A stretch of 64,000 nucleotides of DNA from Deinococcus piscis (GCF_014653275.1 NZ_BNAL01000011.1:4953-68952); one strand, 5' to 3'; counted from the stretch's first letter, positions 11,177-23,057 are shown. The notes: generated by a model not told the origin, from the letters alone. Numbers and translations: made by a program.

Positions 11177-11734
11177 TTATGACCTTTTGCTCAGCTTGCC
11201 GCTGGGCCACTCCACACTGAGGACGTCCAACAAGGTCTGTTGTTGCCATAGGGTAGGCGCCTCTAAATTGTTGGCCTGCGCCACATAGAGGCTGCGTACT
11301 GTTCCGTGCGTGACCACGGCTACGCAGCCTTGCGGGTGGGTTGTCATCACAGCCCGGAGGGCCGCCGTGAACCGCTCACGGGCCAGGTCAGCACTTTCCT
11401 CACCGAAGACCACCTCAGCGGAGTGGGCAAAAAAGCGTCCTATCTGAGCCTGGAGCTCGCCTGGCTGTGCATAAAAGGGCACCGTGTAGCGCAGCTGCTC
11501 ATGCAGGCCCAGCATTCGGTGGCAGGGCACGCTTAGCGCCTGGGCCAGCGCCTGCGCTGTGGCGGCGGCTTTGGGTTCTTCGCTGGAAACCACCACGCCG
11601 GGATGTGGGTGCAGCGTGGCTATCAGGTCGGGCAGCCCGGCCAGTGCGCCGGGAGCCAACTCCCACTCGTGGCTGGGCTTCTGTGGATCAGGTGCGGGCA
11701 TACCGTGACGAATGAGATGAAGGACACGGGACAT
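11177..11734 (-). CDS. Histidine phosphatase family protein
   Basis: A 185-aa member of the phosphoglycerate mutase-like histidine phosphatase family. The phospho-accepting His is in LHLIRHGMPA at the N-terminus, and the second catalytic His is in VAVVTHGTVRSLYV. Start supported by TACCTT (11741-11746) 6 nt upstream (leaderless). The substrate cannot be predicted. The ORF is slightly short for the family, with a compressed middle region. Confidence 0.8.
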   Translation of the reverse strand: MSRVLHLIRHGMPAPDPQKPSHEWELAPGALAGLPDLIATLHPHPGVVVSSEEPKAAATAQALAQALSVPCHRMLGLHEQLRYTVPFYAQPGELQAQIGRFFAHSAEVVFGEESADLARERFTAALRAVMTTHPQGCVAVVTHGTVRSLYVAQANNLEAPTLWQQQTLLDVLSVEWPSGKLSKRS

Positions 11735-11835
11735 AGGAATAAGGTAGAGCGCTGACTTATCAGGAGAGAGGCCGGAGGATGGGGTGCTGGCCTTGTCTGC
11801 TGCGTAGAGGCGTACTAGACGCTATGGGGCCGCAA

Positions 11836-11866
11836 CGAAGAAAACCCCCCGCTGCGGGGCGGGGGA
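11836..11866 (-). terminator. Intrinsic terminator of glyS
   Basis: Minus-strand hairpin: CCCCCGC and GCGGGGG arms (11846-11852 and 11859-11865) with a 6-nt loop, followed on the minus strand by GTTTTCTTC. Confidence 0.85.
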
Positions 11867-11901
11867 TTGAGCGTGGGCTGGGGAGCCCTGAAATACCGGT
11901 C

Positions 11902-13416
<1,515 letters not shown>

Positions 13417-13690
13417 GGTGTGGCTCCTTTGCGGTGTGGTCAGGGCCTCTGAACCTTCCAGGCCTCCTGACCAAAAGACTGTCCCGGACGAGTTGCCTGC
13501 GCGGCACACTCATCCGGGGACGCACGGGACATGCGCGGTTCCACCCCAGTTCCAGACACTCGCTGGCACCTTTTCGCCTTTATTCCGGCTCCCCGCTGCC
13601 CTTCCCGCGTGCCCAAACCTCTGCCTGACTCACACTGTCTCAGACTCGCTCTTAGGTGGTGCTGGCGCGGTACTCCTTCGGTTCACTGCC
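13417..13690 (-). ncRNA. T-box leader of glyS
   Basis: The 5' region of glyS contains the T-box core GGGGTGGAACCGCG (13547 down to 13534). It is the 5' side of an antiterminator that closes with GTGCGTCCCC (to 13516): GGGG pairs with CCCC and CGCGC with GTGCG around the NCCA-binding bulge. A competing terminator pairs 13509-13521 with 13481-13492 (12 bp, one bulged C, one G-U) and is followed by AGTCTTTT. This is transcriptional attenuation by uncharged tRNA. Stem I and its Gly specifier should lie in 13560-13690; I could not fix the specifier triplet. The 5' end is approximate. Confidence 0.8.
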
Positions 13691-13796
13691 TGAAGGTATT
13701 GTGGCCCGGCGGGGGGGCAGTTTGCAATATCTGCGGGTGAGCTGCGCGCGGGCAAATGTGTACGCTGAGGGCCGCACCCCGTGGAAGACTGCCGCT

Positions 13797-15221
13797 ATGA
13801 CCTCAGACCAAGGCCGCTGGGCGCAGCTTCTTAGCCATGAGCGCCTCCACGACGTGCGGAGTCAGGGCCGCGCTGCCCACCATTCAGAAACAGGGCGCAG
13901 CGAGTTCGACGCTGACTATGGCCGCCTGACCTTTTCGAGTGCGTTTCGCCGTTTGCAGGACAAGACGCAGGTGTTTCCGCTTGCCAAATCGGACTTTACC
14001 CGGACCCGGCTCACCCACACGTTGGAAGTGGCGAACGTAGGCCGGGGCTTGGGCAAAAGCTTTGGGCTGCTGCTCGCCCGGCGTGGCCAACTGCCCGCCC
14101 ACCTGTCTCCTGACGACATAGGCACCGTCGTCAGCGTGGCGTGCTTGGCGCACGATATCGGCAATCCGCCGTTCGGCCACAGTGGCGAAGCTTCTATTCA
14201 GGAGTGGGCCCAGCGCTGCGCCGCCGAACTGCGCCCTCACCTGAGCGACGCCGAGTTCGGGGACTTGGCCTGCTTTGAGGGCAACGCGCAGAGCTTCCGT
14301 ATCATGGCGCGGCTGTGGGGACGGCAGCGGCCCGGTGGTGCGCGGCTGACCCTGGCCAGCTACGGCGCACTGCTCAAGTATCCCCAGGGCAGCGCCCATG
14401 CACGCGACAAGGCGCACTGTGCCCGCAAGAAATTCAACTATGTGCAGGCCGATGCGGCGCTGGCTGAGGCAGTGCGCGCTGGTCTGGGCCTCGCGCCGCT
14501 CGGTGAGGGCCGCTTTGCCCGTCATCCGCTGGTGTACCTGATGGAAGCGGCAGATGACATCTGCTACCGGGTGGTGGACCTGGAAGATGCTGAGGAAGCG
14601 GGACTGATTTCGCGCCGCCGCTTTGCCGAGCTGCTGCGGCCCATGCTGCCGCAGTATTTGAAAGACATGACTGAGGACGAGCTGTGCGGGCGTCCGCTGT
14701 CCGAGTTGCGGGCGCAGGCCATCGGTGAGCTGATGCGTGCGGTGATGCTGGTGGCCGAGACACACCTTGATGAACTCCGGGAAGGCACGTTCGCTCAGGC
14801 CCTGATAGACGCCGTTGGTGAGCAGTCGCCAGACGTGCTGGCTGCGTTTGAAGCGCTGGGCGCAGAAGCCAAAGCGCAGGTTTACACCGATGAGCGGGTG
14901 CTGCAAGTGGAGTTTGCGGGATTCAAGGTCATCGGCGGGTTGCTGGGTGAGCTGATGCAGGCCCTGCCGCCCGGACTGAGTGACGGCCAGAACCTCAGTG
15001 CCTCTGGCGGAAAATTGCTGAAGCTCTTGCCCGAAACATACCTTCTGGTGCGCCCTGATGAGGAACTGGTTGCCCTGGCCAAAGAGGGCAAAAAAGAAGA
15101 GCTGGTGCGGCGGCTGACCCCTTATGAGCGCACCCTGGTCATGACGGACTACGTTTCGGCGATGACCGACAGCTACGCGCTGGAACTACACCGCATCCTG
15201 ACGGGGGTCAAATTGCCTTGA
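13797..15221 (+). CDS. dgt: Deoxyguanosinetriphosphate triphosphohydrolase-like protein
   Basis: HD-domain enzyme releasing triphosphate from dNTPs, 474 aa. The dGTPase signature FSSAFRRLQDKTQVFPL leads into FTRTRLTHTLEVANVGR. The metal-binding HD is in CLAHDIGNPPFGHSGE, and the later Asp in YLMEAADDICYRVVDLEDA. ATG 13797 is chosen because the family begins close to SHERLHDVRSQGRA; longer in-frame starts back to 13656 add a poorly conserved segment. The first 380 bp upstream are the antisense of the glyS T-box and give no other gene. Confidence 0.9.
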   Translation: MTSDQGRWAQLLSHERLHDVRSQGRAAHHSETGRSEFDADYGRLTFSSAFRRLQDKTQVFPLAKSDFTRTRLTHTLEVANVGRGLGKSFGLLLARRGQLPAHLSPDDIGTVVSVACLAHDIGNPPFGHSGEASIQEWAQRCAAELRPHLSDAEFGDLACFEGNAQSFRIMARLWGRQRPGGARLTLASYGALLKYPQGSAHARDKAHCARKKFNYVQADAALAEAVRAGLGLAPLGEGRFARHPLVYLMEAADDICYRVVDLEDAEEAGLISRRRFAELLRPMLPQYLKDMTEDELCGRPLSELRAQAIGELMRAVMLVAETHLDELREGTFAQALIDAVGEQSPDVLAAFEALGAEAKAQVYTDERVLQVEFAGFKVIGGLLGELMQALPPGLSDGQNLSASGGKLLKLLPETYLLVRPDEELVALAKEGKKEELVRRLTPYERTLVMTDYVSAMTDSYALELHRILTGVKLP

Positions 15222-15258
15222 GCTTAGATTGGCGCATCTCTATCTATCAATCTAAGCT
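15221..15258 (+). promoter_or_regulatory. Operator-like inverted repeat over the DUF6428 gene promoter
   Basis: Perfect 11-bp arms AGCTTAGATTG (15221-15231) and CAATCTAAGCT (15248-15258) separated by 16 bp. The right arm contains the -10 box TAAGCT (15253-15258), 6 nt before ATG 15265, and TTGGCG (15229-15234) is a possible -35 with an 18-bp spacer. A dimeric repressor here would block transcription. No regulator gene lies next to it. Confidence 0.6.
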
Positions 15259-15264
15259 AGGGAC

Positions 15265-15816
15265 ATGACCCATCAAGTCTCCGGCCTCTCAGCTTCCGTT
15301 CAGAGCCTCAGTACAGCCGATTTTCTGGAGGCCCTGCGCGCACAGCCGCAGCGTCCGCTGGAATTCTGGCTGCATGGCGAGCGGCTGGTGGGAGCGGGCT
15401 ATCACCTGACCGAAATCAGTGCGGTCAGCACCGAGGCGGTGGACTGCGGTGGCCGAGTGGACCGCTGGCGCGAGACGGTCTTTCAGGTGATGGACGGCAC
15501 GCCCGAAGAAGCGGAGCGCGGATTCATGACCACCCGCAAGGCACTGGCGATTTATGACCGGGTGGCCAGCAAAATCACGCTGGACACCTCGGCCCCGGTG
15601 CGCTTCGAGTACGGCAATCTGACCCGCCCTGCTGTGCGCTACGGCGTGGAACGCCTGGAGCTGAGCAGCGAGCGACTGACGGTGCACCTGAGTCTTCCAG
15701 GCGTGCAGTGTAAAGCGGGTGACGCGTGCGGCCTGCCCGCAGGCTTGGTGACGGCGGGGGGCGAGCTGGCCGTGCTGGACAGCGGAACCTGTGAGCCGGG
15801 CGGAGGCTGCTGCTAA
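15265..15816 (+). CDS. DUF6428-like protein with Cys-rich C-terminus
   Basis: A 183-aa protein resembling the DUF6428 family, often found with ArsR-type regulators. Characteristic parts are LVGAGYHLTEISAVSTEAVDCGG, WRETVFQV, and VRFEYGNLTRPAVRYGVERLEL. The C-terminus is rich in cysteine (LPGVQCKAGDACGLP and CEPGGGCC), compatible with metal or metalloid binding. The promoter carries an 11-bp inverted repeat. The arsenic/metal connection is inference from family context; no ars genes are in the window. Confidence 0.65.
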   Translation: MTHQVSGLSASVQSLSTADFLEALRAQPQRPLEFWLHGERLVGAGYHLTEISAVSTEAVDCGGRVDRWRETVFQVMDGTPEEAERGFMTTRKALAIYDRVASKITLDTSAPVRFEYGNLTRPAVRYGVERLELSSERLTVHLSLPGVQCKAGDACGLPAGLVTAGGELAVLDSGTCEPGGGCC

Positions 15817-15834
15817 CACCCCAGCAAGAACGAC

Positions 15835-16421
15835 TTAATCTCTGCGGACGCTGCTGAGACCCACCTTAAGCCTGTGCCAGCGCCTTCGGAGCGCTGAACT
15901 TGTGTCCGGCTGTAGTGTCAGCCCAAAGTGCTCCGCTATGGCCTCTACAACTTGTTCATGGGTCAGCCCATCCGTATGCAGGTGGTCAGCGGGGTCCAGC
16001 GCCAGCAATCCCGCCAGGCAGCGGTCAATCTGTGTGGCTCCCCAGCTGCCAGCCCCTTCACCGCGTGAGCGTAGTCGCCGCAGCAGGGTGTCGGGCGAGG
16101 CCAGCAGGGCGGCGTGCCGGACTTCTATTCCGTTTTGCCGCAGCTCGCCGACCATCTCAGCGAAGTAGGCCGGGTGGACTAGGGTCATGGGGACGATGAC
16201 TGGGCCGCTGCCGTGTAGGGCGCAGCTTCACGGGTGCCGGAGCGCCACAGGGGAATGTCCTGAAAGTCGCCGCGTAGCAGGGGCGGGGTCATGCGCTGTA
16301 GGGCGAAGCCCAGCTGCTCGGGGTCGCACACAAACGAGCCCGGCAACCGCTGGGCCAGTGCGTAGGCGGCCTGTGTCTTGCCCACGCCAAAGGGGCCATT
16401 GATCCAGAGGATGGGGTGCAT
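15835..16421 (-). pseudogene. TmrB-like ATPase gene split by a frameshift
   Basis: Together two reading frames encode a TmrB (tunicamycin-resistance) type P-loop protein. Frame 1 (16421 to 16185) has HPILWINGPFGVGKTQAA (Walker A) to QDIPLWRS. Frame 2 (16188 to 15835) has MTLVHPAYFAEMVGEL, SPDTLLRRLRSRGEG, and ATQIDRCLAGLL to the end. The family-conserved IVPMT bridge is readable only by shifting frame near 16210, and several residues before it are missing. The halves overlap as ATGA (16185-16188), so coupled translation of two polypeptides is possible. Start 16421 is backed by TACGCT (16428-16433). Confidence 0.7.
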
Positions 16422-16470
16422 GGAGCCAGCGTAGCCTTTTGCCCACCCGCCCCCGTGCCATGCTGCGGGC

Positions 16471-17676
16471 ATGACCGATCCCCGCGTGCTGGCAACCGTG
16501 CAGACCCTCTGGAGTGGAGCGGTGCTGGCCGACCCGTATCCGCTTTATCAGCGGCTGCATGGGTTCACAGATCAGAGTGGCCTGCTGCGTGTGCCCGAGC
16601 TGGGGCTCAATCTGGCCGTGTCACATGCAGCGGTGGACACGGTGCTGCGCTCGCCGCAGGCCCGCTCATCGGAGTGGACGGTCAGCCACAGCGACGGGGC
16701 GCGGCTGCTCCAACACATGATGCTGTTTCAAAACGGTGCTGAGCATGCCCGGCTGCGCGGCCTGGTCCAGAAAGCTTTTACGCCCCGCGTGGTAGAGGAA
16801 CAGCGCGAATTGGTGCGGGGACTGCTGCGCGAATTGCTGGACGACTTGGCGCGGCAAGCGGGGCCGGTGGACTTGGTGGCGGGGCTGTCGGGGCCGCTGC
16901 CAGGCCGGGTGATTATGCGAATGCTGGGGCTGAGTGGTGCCGATGAGGAGCGCTTCCTGGGCTGGTCGGACAGCGTGGCCGAGTTGCTGGGTGGCGCTGA
17001 CCGTTCGCCTGCGCTATTGGCCCGCATAGACGCCGACGCCCGCGAGATGCGCGGCTATTTCCGCGACCTGGCTGCCGAGCTGCGTGCCCGCCCCCAGCCG
17101 GGGCTGCTCTCGGCCCTGGCCGCTGCCGAAGATGGGGGACAGCAACTGAGCAGCGATGAACTGCTGTCCAACGCTGTGCTGCTGCTCACCGCCGGGCACG
17201 AAACCACTTCCAACCTGATTCCGGGCGGGCTGCTGGCGCTGCATGACCAGCCGGACGCCTGGTCCGCGCTGGTGGCCGACCCCAGGCAGCAGGGCGTGGC
17301 CGACGAACTGCTGCGCTTCGTGTCGCCAGTACAGTTCGATGGGCGCGGGCTGGCTGGGCCGCTGCAGGTGGGCGGCAGCCTGTTGCTTGCTGGCTCCCAG
17401 GTACAGCTGCTGCTGGGCGCGGCCAACCGTGACCCGCAGGTGTTCCCGCAACCGGAGCGGCTGGACTGGTCCCGGCCCAATGTGGCCCGTCACCTTGCCT
17501 TCGCCGCCGGGCCGCACTACTGCCTGGGAGCCAGCCTGGCACGGCTGGAAATCACCGAGACATTCGCTGCGCTGGCCGGGCGTTTTCCGGGGCTGCGCGT
17601 GACTGACCCCCAACCCCCCTACAAGCAGAACTTTGTACTGCGCGGTCCGCAGGAGTTGCGGGTCCAGCTGAGCTGA
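16471..17676 (+). CDS. Cytochrome P450
   Basis: A 401-aa soluble bacterial P450. The I-helix oxygen-activation motif reads AGHETTSN, the K-helix ExxR is ELLRF, and the heme-binding loop with the Cys thiolate is FAAGPHYCLGASLAR near residue 350. The length is typical of class I P450s that need ferredoxin and a reductase, which are not nearby. The substrate is unknown. Its ATG lies 49 bp from the start of the divergent TmrB-like gene. A CATGCT box 6 nt upstream is a weak -10. Confidence 0.92.
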   Translation: MTDPRVLATVQTLWSGAVLADPYPLYQRLHGFTDQSGLLRVPELGLNLAVSHAAVDTVLRSPQARSSEWTVSHSDGARLLQHMMLFQNGAEHARLRGLVQKAFTPRVVEEQRELVRGLLRELLDDLARQAGPVDLVAGLSGPLPGRVIMRMLGLSGADEERFLGWSDSVAELLGGADRSPALLARIDADAREMRGYFRDLAAELRARPQPGLLSALAAAEDGGQQLSSDELLSNAVLLLTAGHETTSNLIPGGLLALHDQPDAWSALVADPRQQGVADELLRFVSPVQFDGRGLAGPLQVGGSLLLAGSQVQLLLGAANRDPQVFPQPERLDWSRPNVARHLAFAAGPHYCLGASLARLEITETFAALAGRFPGLRVTDPQPPYKQNFVLRGPQELRVQLS

Positions 17677-17692
17677 AAAGCGGCAGAACGTG

Positions 17693-17729
17693 TGGACCGC
17701 CCACTCCGCATCTCAGAGTGGGCGGTCCA
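17693..17729. terminator. Bidirectional hairpin between P450 and acs
   Basis: Perfect 14-bp stem TGGACCGCCCACTC (17693-17706) / GAGTGGGCGGTCCA (17716-17729), 9-nt loop, between two convergent genes. No clean U-run follows on either strand. Confidence 0.65.
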
Positions 17730-17751
17730 GAGCAGCGCAGGCGGCCCCAGC

Positions 17752-19707
<1,956 letters not shown>

Positions 19708-19902
19708 GCTTGCCCCCTCCTTGCTTGTAAATTTCCGGTGCAGACAGCTTAGCGCAGGTCCGTGCCAGACATAAACTTCCTGTCACTTGCCAGTTTGGGC
19801 GGTGGAGAACAGCTTTTTGGGCCACCTGCCGCTGGTGGCTGACGCCAGGGCGCAGAGGCCGTGAGCCATTCGTCAGGCGGCACCTGCCATAGTGAAGAGG
19901 TG

Positions 19903-20160
19903 ATGCAGCTTAAGGTCGCTTCCCATTCCGCGCCCAAGGCGCTGGCCGGTGCAGTCTCCGGCCTGCTGCGCGAGGCCCCGCAAGTGGAGCTGCAAGCTGT
20001 CGGGCCGCAGGCTGTCAACCAGGCGGTCAAGGCGCTGGCGATTGCGCGCGGCTATCTGGAAGGTGACGGCATAGACCTGATCGTGCAGCCTGCGTTCGCT
20101 CCTGCGCAGCAGGGCGGCGTGCAGATGCTGCTGCTGGTCACGGCCATTCGCCGCCTCTGA
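19903..20160 (+). CDS. spoVS: Stage V sporulation protein S family protein
   Basis: An 85-aa SpoVS protein, a small Alba-like nucleic-acid-binding fold conserved in Bacillota and also in non-sporulating Deinococcus-Thermus. Recognisable pieces are MQLKVASHSAPKALAGAVSG, LQAVGPQAVNQAVKALAIARGYL, and DLIVQPAF. ATG 19903 matches the family start and follows GAAGAGG. In a non-sporing host the role is unclear; nucleoid or RNA binding is inference. Confidence 0.88.
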   Translation: MQLKVASHSAPKALAGAVSGLLREAPQVELQAVGPQAVNQAVKALAIARGYLEGDGIDLIVQPAFAPAQQGGVQMLLLVTAIRRL

Positions 20161-20204
20161 GGTGGGCACCGCCACTTCTTTACCTCTGCCTTACACATGG
20201 CCGC

Positions 20205-20349
20205 TACAATGCAACCATCCGCAATGATGGGGCGTATTGCAGATCGTGGGGATACGGCGAACCCGCTTGCTCGACACTGACTCGCCGAGGACCAGATACT
20301 TTTACCGGCGTGGGACACACCCACCGGCTACGAATGAGGAGAATGACTG
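20205..20349 (+). promoter_or_regulatory. Promoter and structured 5' UTR of the Zn peptidase gene
   Basis: -10 box TACAAT at 20205-20210, with about 130 nt of untranslated leader to ATG 20350, unusual in this window of leaderless genes. The leader holds a CGGCGA/TCGCCG pairing and a ribosome site GAGGAG. No known riboswitch is recognised. Confidence 0.4.
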
Positions 20350-21054
20350 ATGGACCCAATGATGTACAACACTGGTGGCGGCAGCTCTTATATGCCGCTG
20401 ATTCTGGGATTGATGGTGCTGTCTTTTGTGGTGCAGTTCTGGCTGAAGAACGTGTATGGCAAGTGGATGAACGTGCAAAACAGCTCTGGCCTGACCGGTG
20501 AGCAGATTGCCCGCCGCATGCTGGATGATGCTGGCCTGCAGCACGTGCCCGTGAAAATGACCCCCGGTGAGCTGAGCGACCACTACGACCCCATCAAGGA
20601 CGAAGTGTACCTCAGCGAAGCCAACTTCCGCCTGCCCAGTGTGGCTGGCGCTGCTGTGGCCGCGCACGAAGTGGGCCACGCCATTCAGGACAAAATCAGC
20701 ATGCCGGCCCTGGTGGCCCGCGGCAAGATGGCCGTGCCCCTGAGCATTGGCAGCAACCTGGCTCCCTGGATGGTGCTGGCTGGTCTGTTCCTGAGCATCC
20801 AGCCGTTGGTCTGGGTGGGCGTCATTCTGTTCGGCGGTGCGCTGCTGTTCCACCTGATCACCCTGCCCGTGGAGTTTGACGCCAGCCGCCGCGCCCTGGC
20901 TTACCTGCGCTCCAATGGCATCGTGAGTGGCGGCGCTGAGAGCGACGGTGCCCAGAAGGTACTGACCGCCGCTGCACTCACCTACGTGCTGGCCTTTGCG
21001 ATGGCCCTCGCACAGTTCTTGCACTTCCTGGGTTTGGCCCGCAACAACGACTGA
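20350..21054 (+). CDS. Membrane zinc metallopeptidase (Zn_peptidase_2)
   Basis: A 234-aa integral membrane peptidase of the family formerly called DUF-type neutral zinc metallopeptidase (PF04298). Residues 13-33 form the first helix; the zinc site is AAHEVGHAIQD (HExxH). The conserved lead-in is TGEQIARRMLDDAGL and HYDPIKDEVYLSE, and the third ligand region follows in LPVEFDASRRAL. Two hydrophobic helices lie around 145-175 and one at the C-terminus. Followed by a strong bidirectional terminator. Confidence 0.88.
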   Translation: MDPMMYNTGGGSSYMPLILGLMVLSFVVQFWLKNVYGKWMNVQNSSGLTGEQIARRMLDDAGLQHVPVKMTPGELSDHYDPIKDEVYLSEANFRLPSVAGAAVAAHEVGHAIQDKISMPALVARGKMAVPLSIGSNLAPWMVLAGLFLSIQPLVWVGVILFGGALLFHLITLPVEFDASRRALAYLRSNGIVSGGAESDGAQKVLTAAALTYVLAFAMALAQFLHFLGLARNND

Positions 21055-21081
21055 GTTAGGCATTTGAAGCAGTAGAGAAGC

Positions 21082-21129
21082 AGTAAAAAGGCAGAAAGCT
21101 CAGTGTGTCGAGCCTTCTGCCTTTTTACT
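21082..21129. terminator. Bidirectional intrinsic terminator
   Basis: Arms 21082-21101 and 21110-21129 pair almost perfectly (core AAAAAGGCAGAA / TTCTGCCTTTTT), giving U-runs on both strands. It serves the Zn peptidase gene (+) and the SufT-type gene (-). Confidence 0.9.
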
Positions 21130-21146
21130 GGTTTGCTTTTGTGCGT

Positions 21147-21614
21147 TTATACGTTGAAGCCGAACATTCGCATCTGGCGCTTGCCGTCTTCGGTCATCAT
21201 GTCCATGGTCCAAGGTGGCGTCCAGACGAACTCCACTTCGACTTCGGTCACACCGTCCAGGCGGCCCACGGCCATTTCGGCGTCGGCGCGAATCAGGTCC
21301 TGCACCGGGCAGCCCACGCTGGTCAGGGTCATGGTGACTTCTACGCGGCCTGTCGGCAGCACATCCACTTCATAGATCAGGCCCAAGTCCACCACGTTCA
21401 CGGGAATTTCGGGGTCTTTGACGATTTTGAGCGCTTCGAGCACCTGCTCTTTGGTGGGAAGGTCGGTGCTGAGCTGTGCGGAAGCGGCATGCTCGCCCGT
21501 CTGGGCCTCGGCGCTGCCGGCTGAGGTAGAGGAGACAGAGACATCCTGGCTTCCACCAGCGGTGGCCGTAGCTGGAATCTGGTCAATCGGGGGTTTGGGG
21601 GTGGGGTCACTCAT
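21147..21614 (-). CDS. MIP18/SufT-type iron-sulfur assembly protein
   Basis: A 155-aa protein. The first 50 residues are Ala/Ser/Thr-rich and disordered; residues 55-155 form the MIP18 (DUF59) domain with KDPEIPVNVVDLGLIYEV, the reactive Cys in TSVGCPVQDL, and VEFVWTPPWTMDMM. These proteins aid Fe-S cluster maturation. It sits 4 bp downstream of the rhodanese gene, so the two are probably cotranscribed, which fits a sulfur-handling pair. Confidence 0.85.
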   Translation of the reverse strand: MSDPTPKPPIDQIPATATAGGSQDVSVSSTSAGSAEAQTGEHAASAQLSTDLPTKEQVLEALKIVKDPEIPVNVVDLGLIYEVDVLPTGRVEVTMTLTSVGCPVQDLIRADAEMAVGRLDGVTEVEVEFVWTPPWTMDMMTEDGKRQMRMFGFNV

Positions 21615-21618
21615 CGCT

Positions 21619-21954
21619 TTATTCTCCGTTTCCGGGGCGCACGTGGGGCAGGTCCTGGGCCACCCAGTCGTTGGTGCCGCCGGTCAGATTGTGCAGGCGG
21701 CTTTCGTCATAGCCGTTCTGAGCAAGAAACTGCGCAGCCTGCATAGAGCGTGCGCCGCTGCGGCAGATCAGCACCGTTTGGGGGCCCTGAGGAATTTCCT
21801 GGTAGCGCTCCGTGAATTGGCTGAGGGGAATGTTGATGGCCCCTTCGGCATGAACGTCCGCGAATTCGTCCGCCTCACGCACGTCAATCAGTTGGTAGTC
21901 GTTGCCAGCCAGCCGCTGATGGGCGTCGGCAGGATTCATTTCTCCGATAGGCAT
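21619..21954 (-). CDS. Rhodanese-like domain protein
   Basis: A single-domain rhodanese of 111 aa with the active-site loop LICRSGARS (Cys persulfide carrier) and the family opening YQLIDVREADEFADVH. Start ATG 21954 is backed by TATTCT (21961-21966) 6 nt upstream. It probably moves sulfane sulfur; the downstream SufT-type gene suggests a link to Fe-S metabolism (inference). Confidence 0.88.
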   Translation of the reverse strand: MPIGEMNPADAHQRLAGNDYQLIDVREADEFADVHAEGAINIPLSQFTERYQEIPQGPQTVLICRSGARSMQAAQFLAQNGYDESRLHNLTGGTNDWVAQDLPHVRPGNGE

Positions 21955-22141
21955 GGCCCCAGAATAGGTCAAGCTGCCGGGGAACAATGTAGGGCCTCCC
22001 CAGCGCTGGGCCTAGAAGCTGCCTGGAACATCGTGGAGATGTGTCCGTCTCTAGGCTATTAGGCGAGCAGCGTGGGGAAGCACGGACACCGCTTGGCTCC
22101 TCATCCTATTTTTTTCGTGGATGAACTCTACACTCTGAAGC

Positions 22142-22432
22142 ATGTCGCTGCCCGACCCACAGGCCACCTTGATTGATTTGCGCCCCCAGGAGCTGCGCTT
22201 TGCCGAACCGCTGGAGCGGCTGTTGCCAGGCCGCCGCGTGCAGGCTGTCGCCCTGGCTGCCATCGAGCAGGGCCAGCATGGTCTGACCCCTGCCGACGGT
22301 CCGCTGCTGGTGCTATGTGAGCGTGGGGTGCGCTCCCCACTGGCCGTCCGCTTCTTGCAGGCCGATGGTCTACCGGCTCAGGTGTATCCCGGCGGACTTC
22401 CCGCGCTGAAGCGGGCGTTGGGCGAGCAGTAG
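22142..22432 (+). CDS. Small rhodanese-like protein
   Basis: A 96-aa protein with a degenerate rhodanese fold: DPQATLIDLRPQELRF at the start, then the putative catalytic loop VLCERGVRSPLA and a closing YPGGLPALKRAL. The loop keeps the Cys. Leaderless start: TACACT (22129-22134) lies 7 nt before the ATG. It diverges from the other rhodanese-like gene. Confidence 0.7.
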   Translation: MSLPDPQATLIDLRPQELRFAEPLERLLPGRRVQAVALAAIEQGQHGLTPADGPLLVLCERGVRSPLAVRFLQADGLPAQVYPGGLPALKRALGEQ

Positions 22433-22533
22433 CGTGGTGGCCCATCTGGCAGGCTGTGTTGTGGCTGCTGGGACCATACGGCCCGGCGGGAATTTGCAGT
22501 TGAACGCTTACCGCGATCACGAAGGAGAGCACG

Positions 22534-22980
22534 TTGTCAAACACTAAGAAAGTCCCGACTGTGCCTGAGCATCAGGCGTATCTCGCGCTTCAGTCCTCGG
22601 CGCTGCGCCTCAAGGATGAAGTCGAGCATCTGCTCAAGCAAAGCGGCTTGACGGTAACCCAGTTCAATGTGCTGCGTATCTTGCGCGGCGCACAGGAAGA
22701 AGCGCTCACCTGCAGCGAGATTGCCAGCCGCCTGCTCAACAAAGACCCGGATGTGACCCGGCTGCTGGACCGCATGGAAAAGCAGGCCCTGATTGAGCGG
22801 CACCGCGACCACAAGGACCGCCGCGTCCTGCTGACTCGCCTGTCGCCTGAAGGCCGCCGTGTGGTGGACTTGCTCGATGCTCCGATGATGGACCTGCACC
22901 GCCAGCAGTTTGGGCACATGCCTGCCGAGCGGGTAGAACTGCTGGTCACCCTGCTGCGGGAGGTCGCTGGCCAGGGCTAG
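22534..22980 (+). CDS. MarR family transcriptional regulator
   Basis: A 148-aa winged-helix regulator. The HTH is in LTCSEIASRLLNKDPDVTRLLDRME and the wing in DHKDRRVLLTRLSPEGR. The start is TTG 22534, fixed by a good ribosome site (AAGGAG 8 nt upstream). It lies upstream of doxX in the same direction, and palindromes before doxX are candidate operators. Confidence 0.9.
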   Translation: MSNTKKVPTVPEHQAYLALQSSALRLKDEVEHLLKQSGLTVTQFNVLRILRGAQEEALTCSEIASRLLNKDPDVTRLLDRMEKQALIERHRDHKDRRVLLTRLSPEGRRVVDLLDAPMMDLHRQQFGHMPAERVELLVTLLREVAGQG

Positions 22981-23033
22981 CAGACCGCCTTGCGAAAGCT
23001 CATTCTCCTCTCGCCCTTCTCACCACAAATACT

Positions 23034-23057
23034 CGTTAAAACAAATAACGTGATCAC
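23034..23057 (+). promoter_or_regulatory. Candidate MarR operator upstream of doxX
   Basis: Two adjoining palindromes: CGTTA-7-TAACG (23034-23050) and GTGATCAC (23050-23057), between the MarR gene and doxX and just before the ribosome site AAAGGAGG. Confidence 0.45.
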
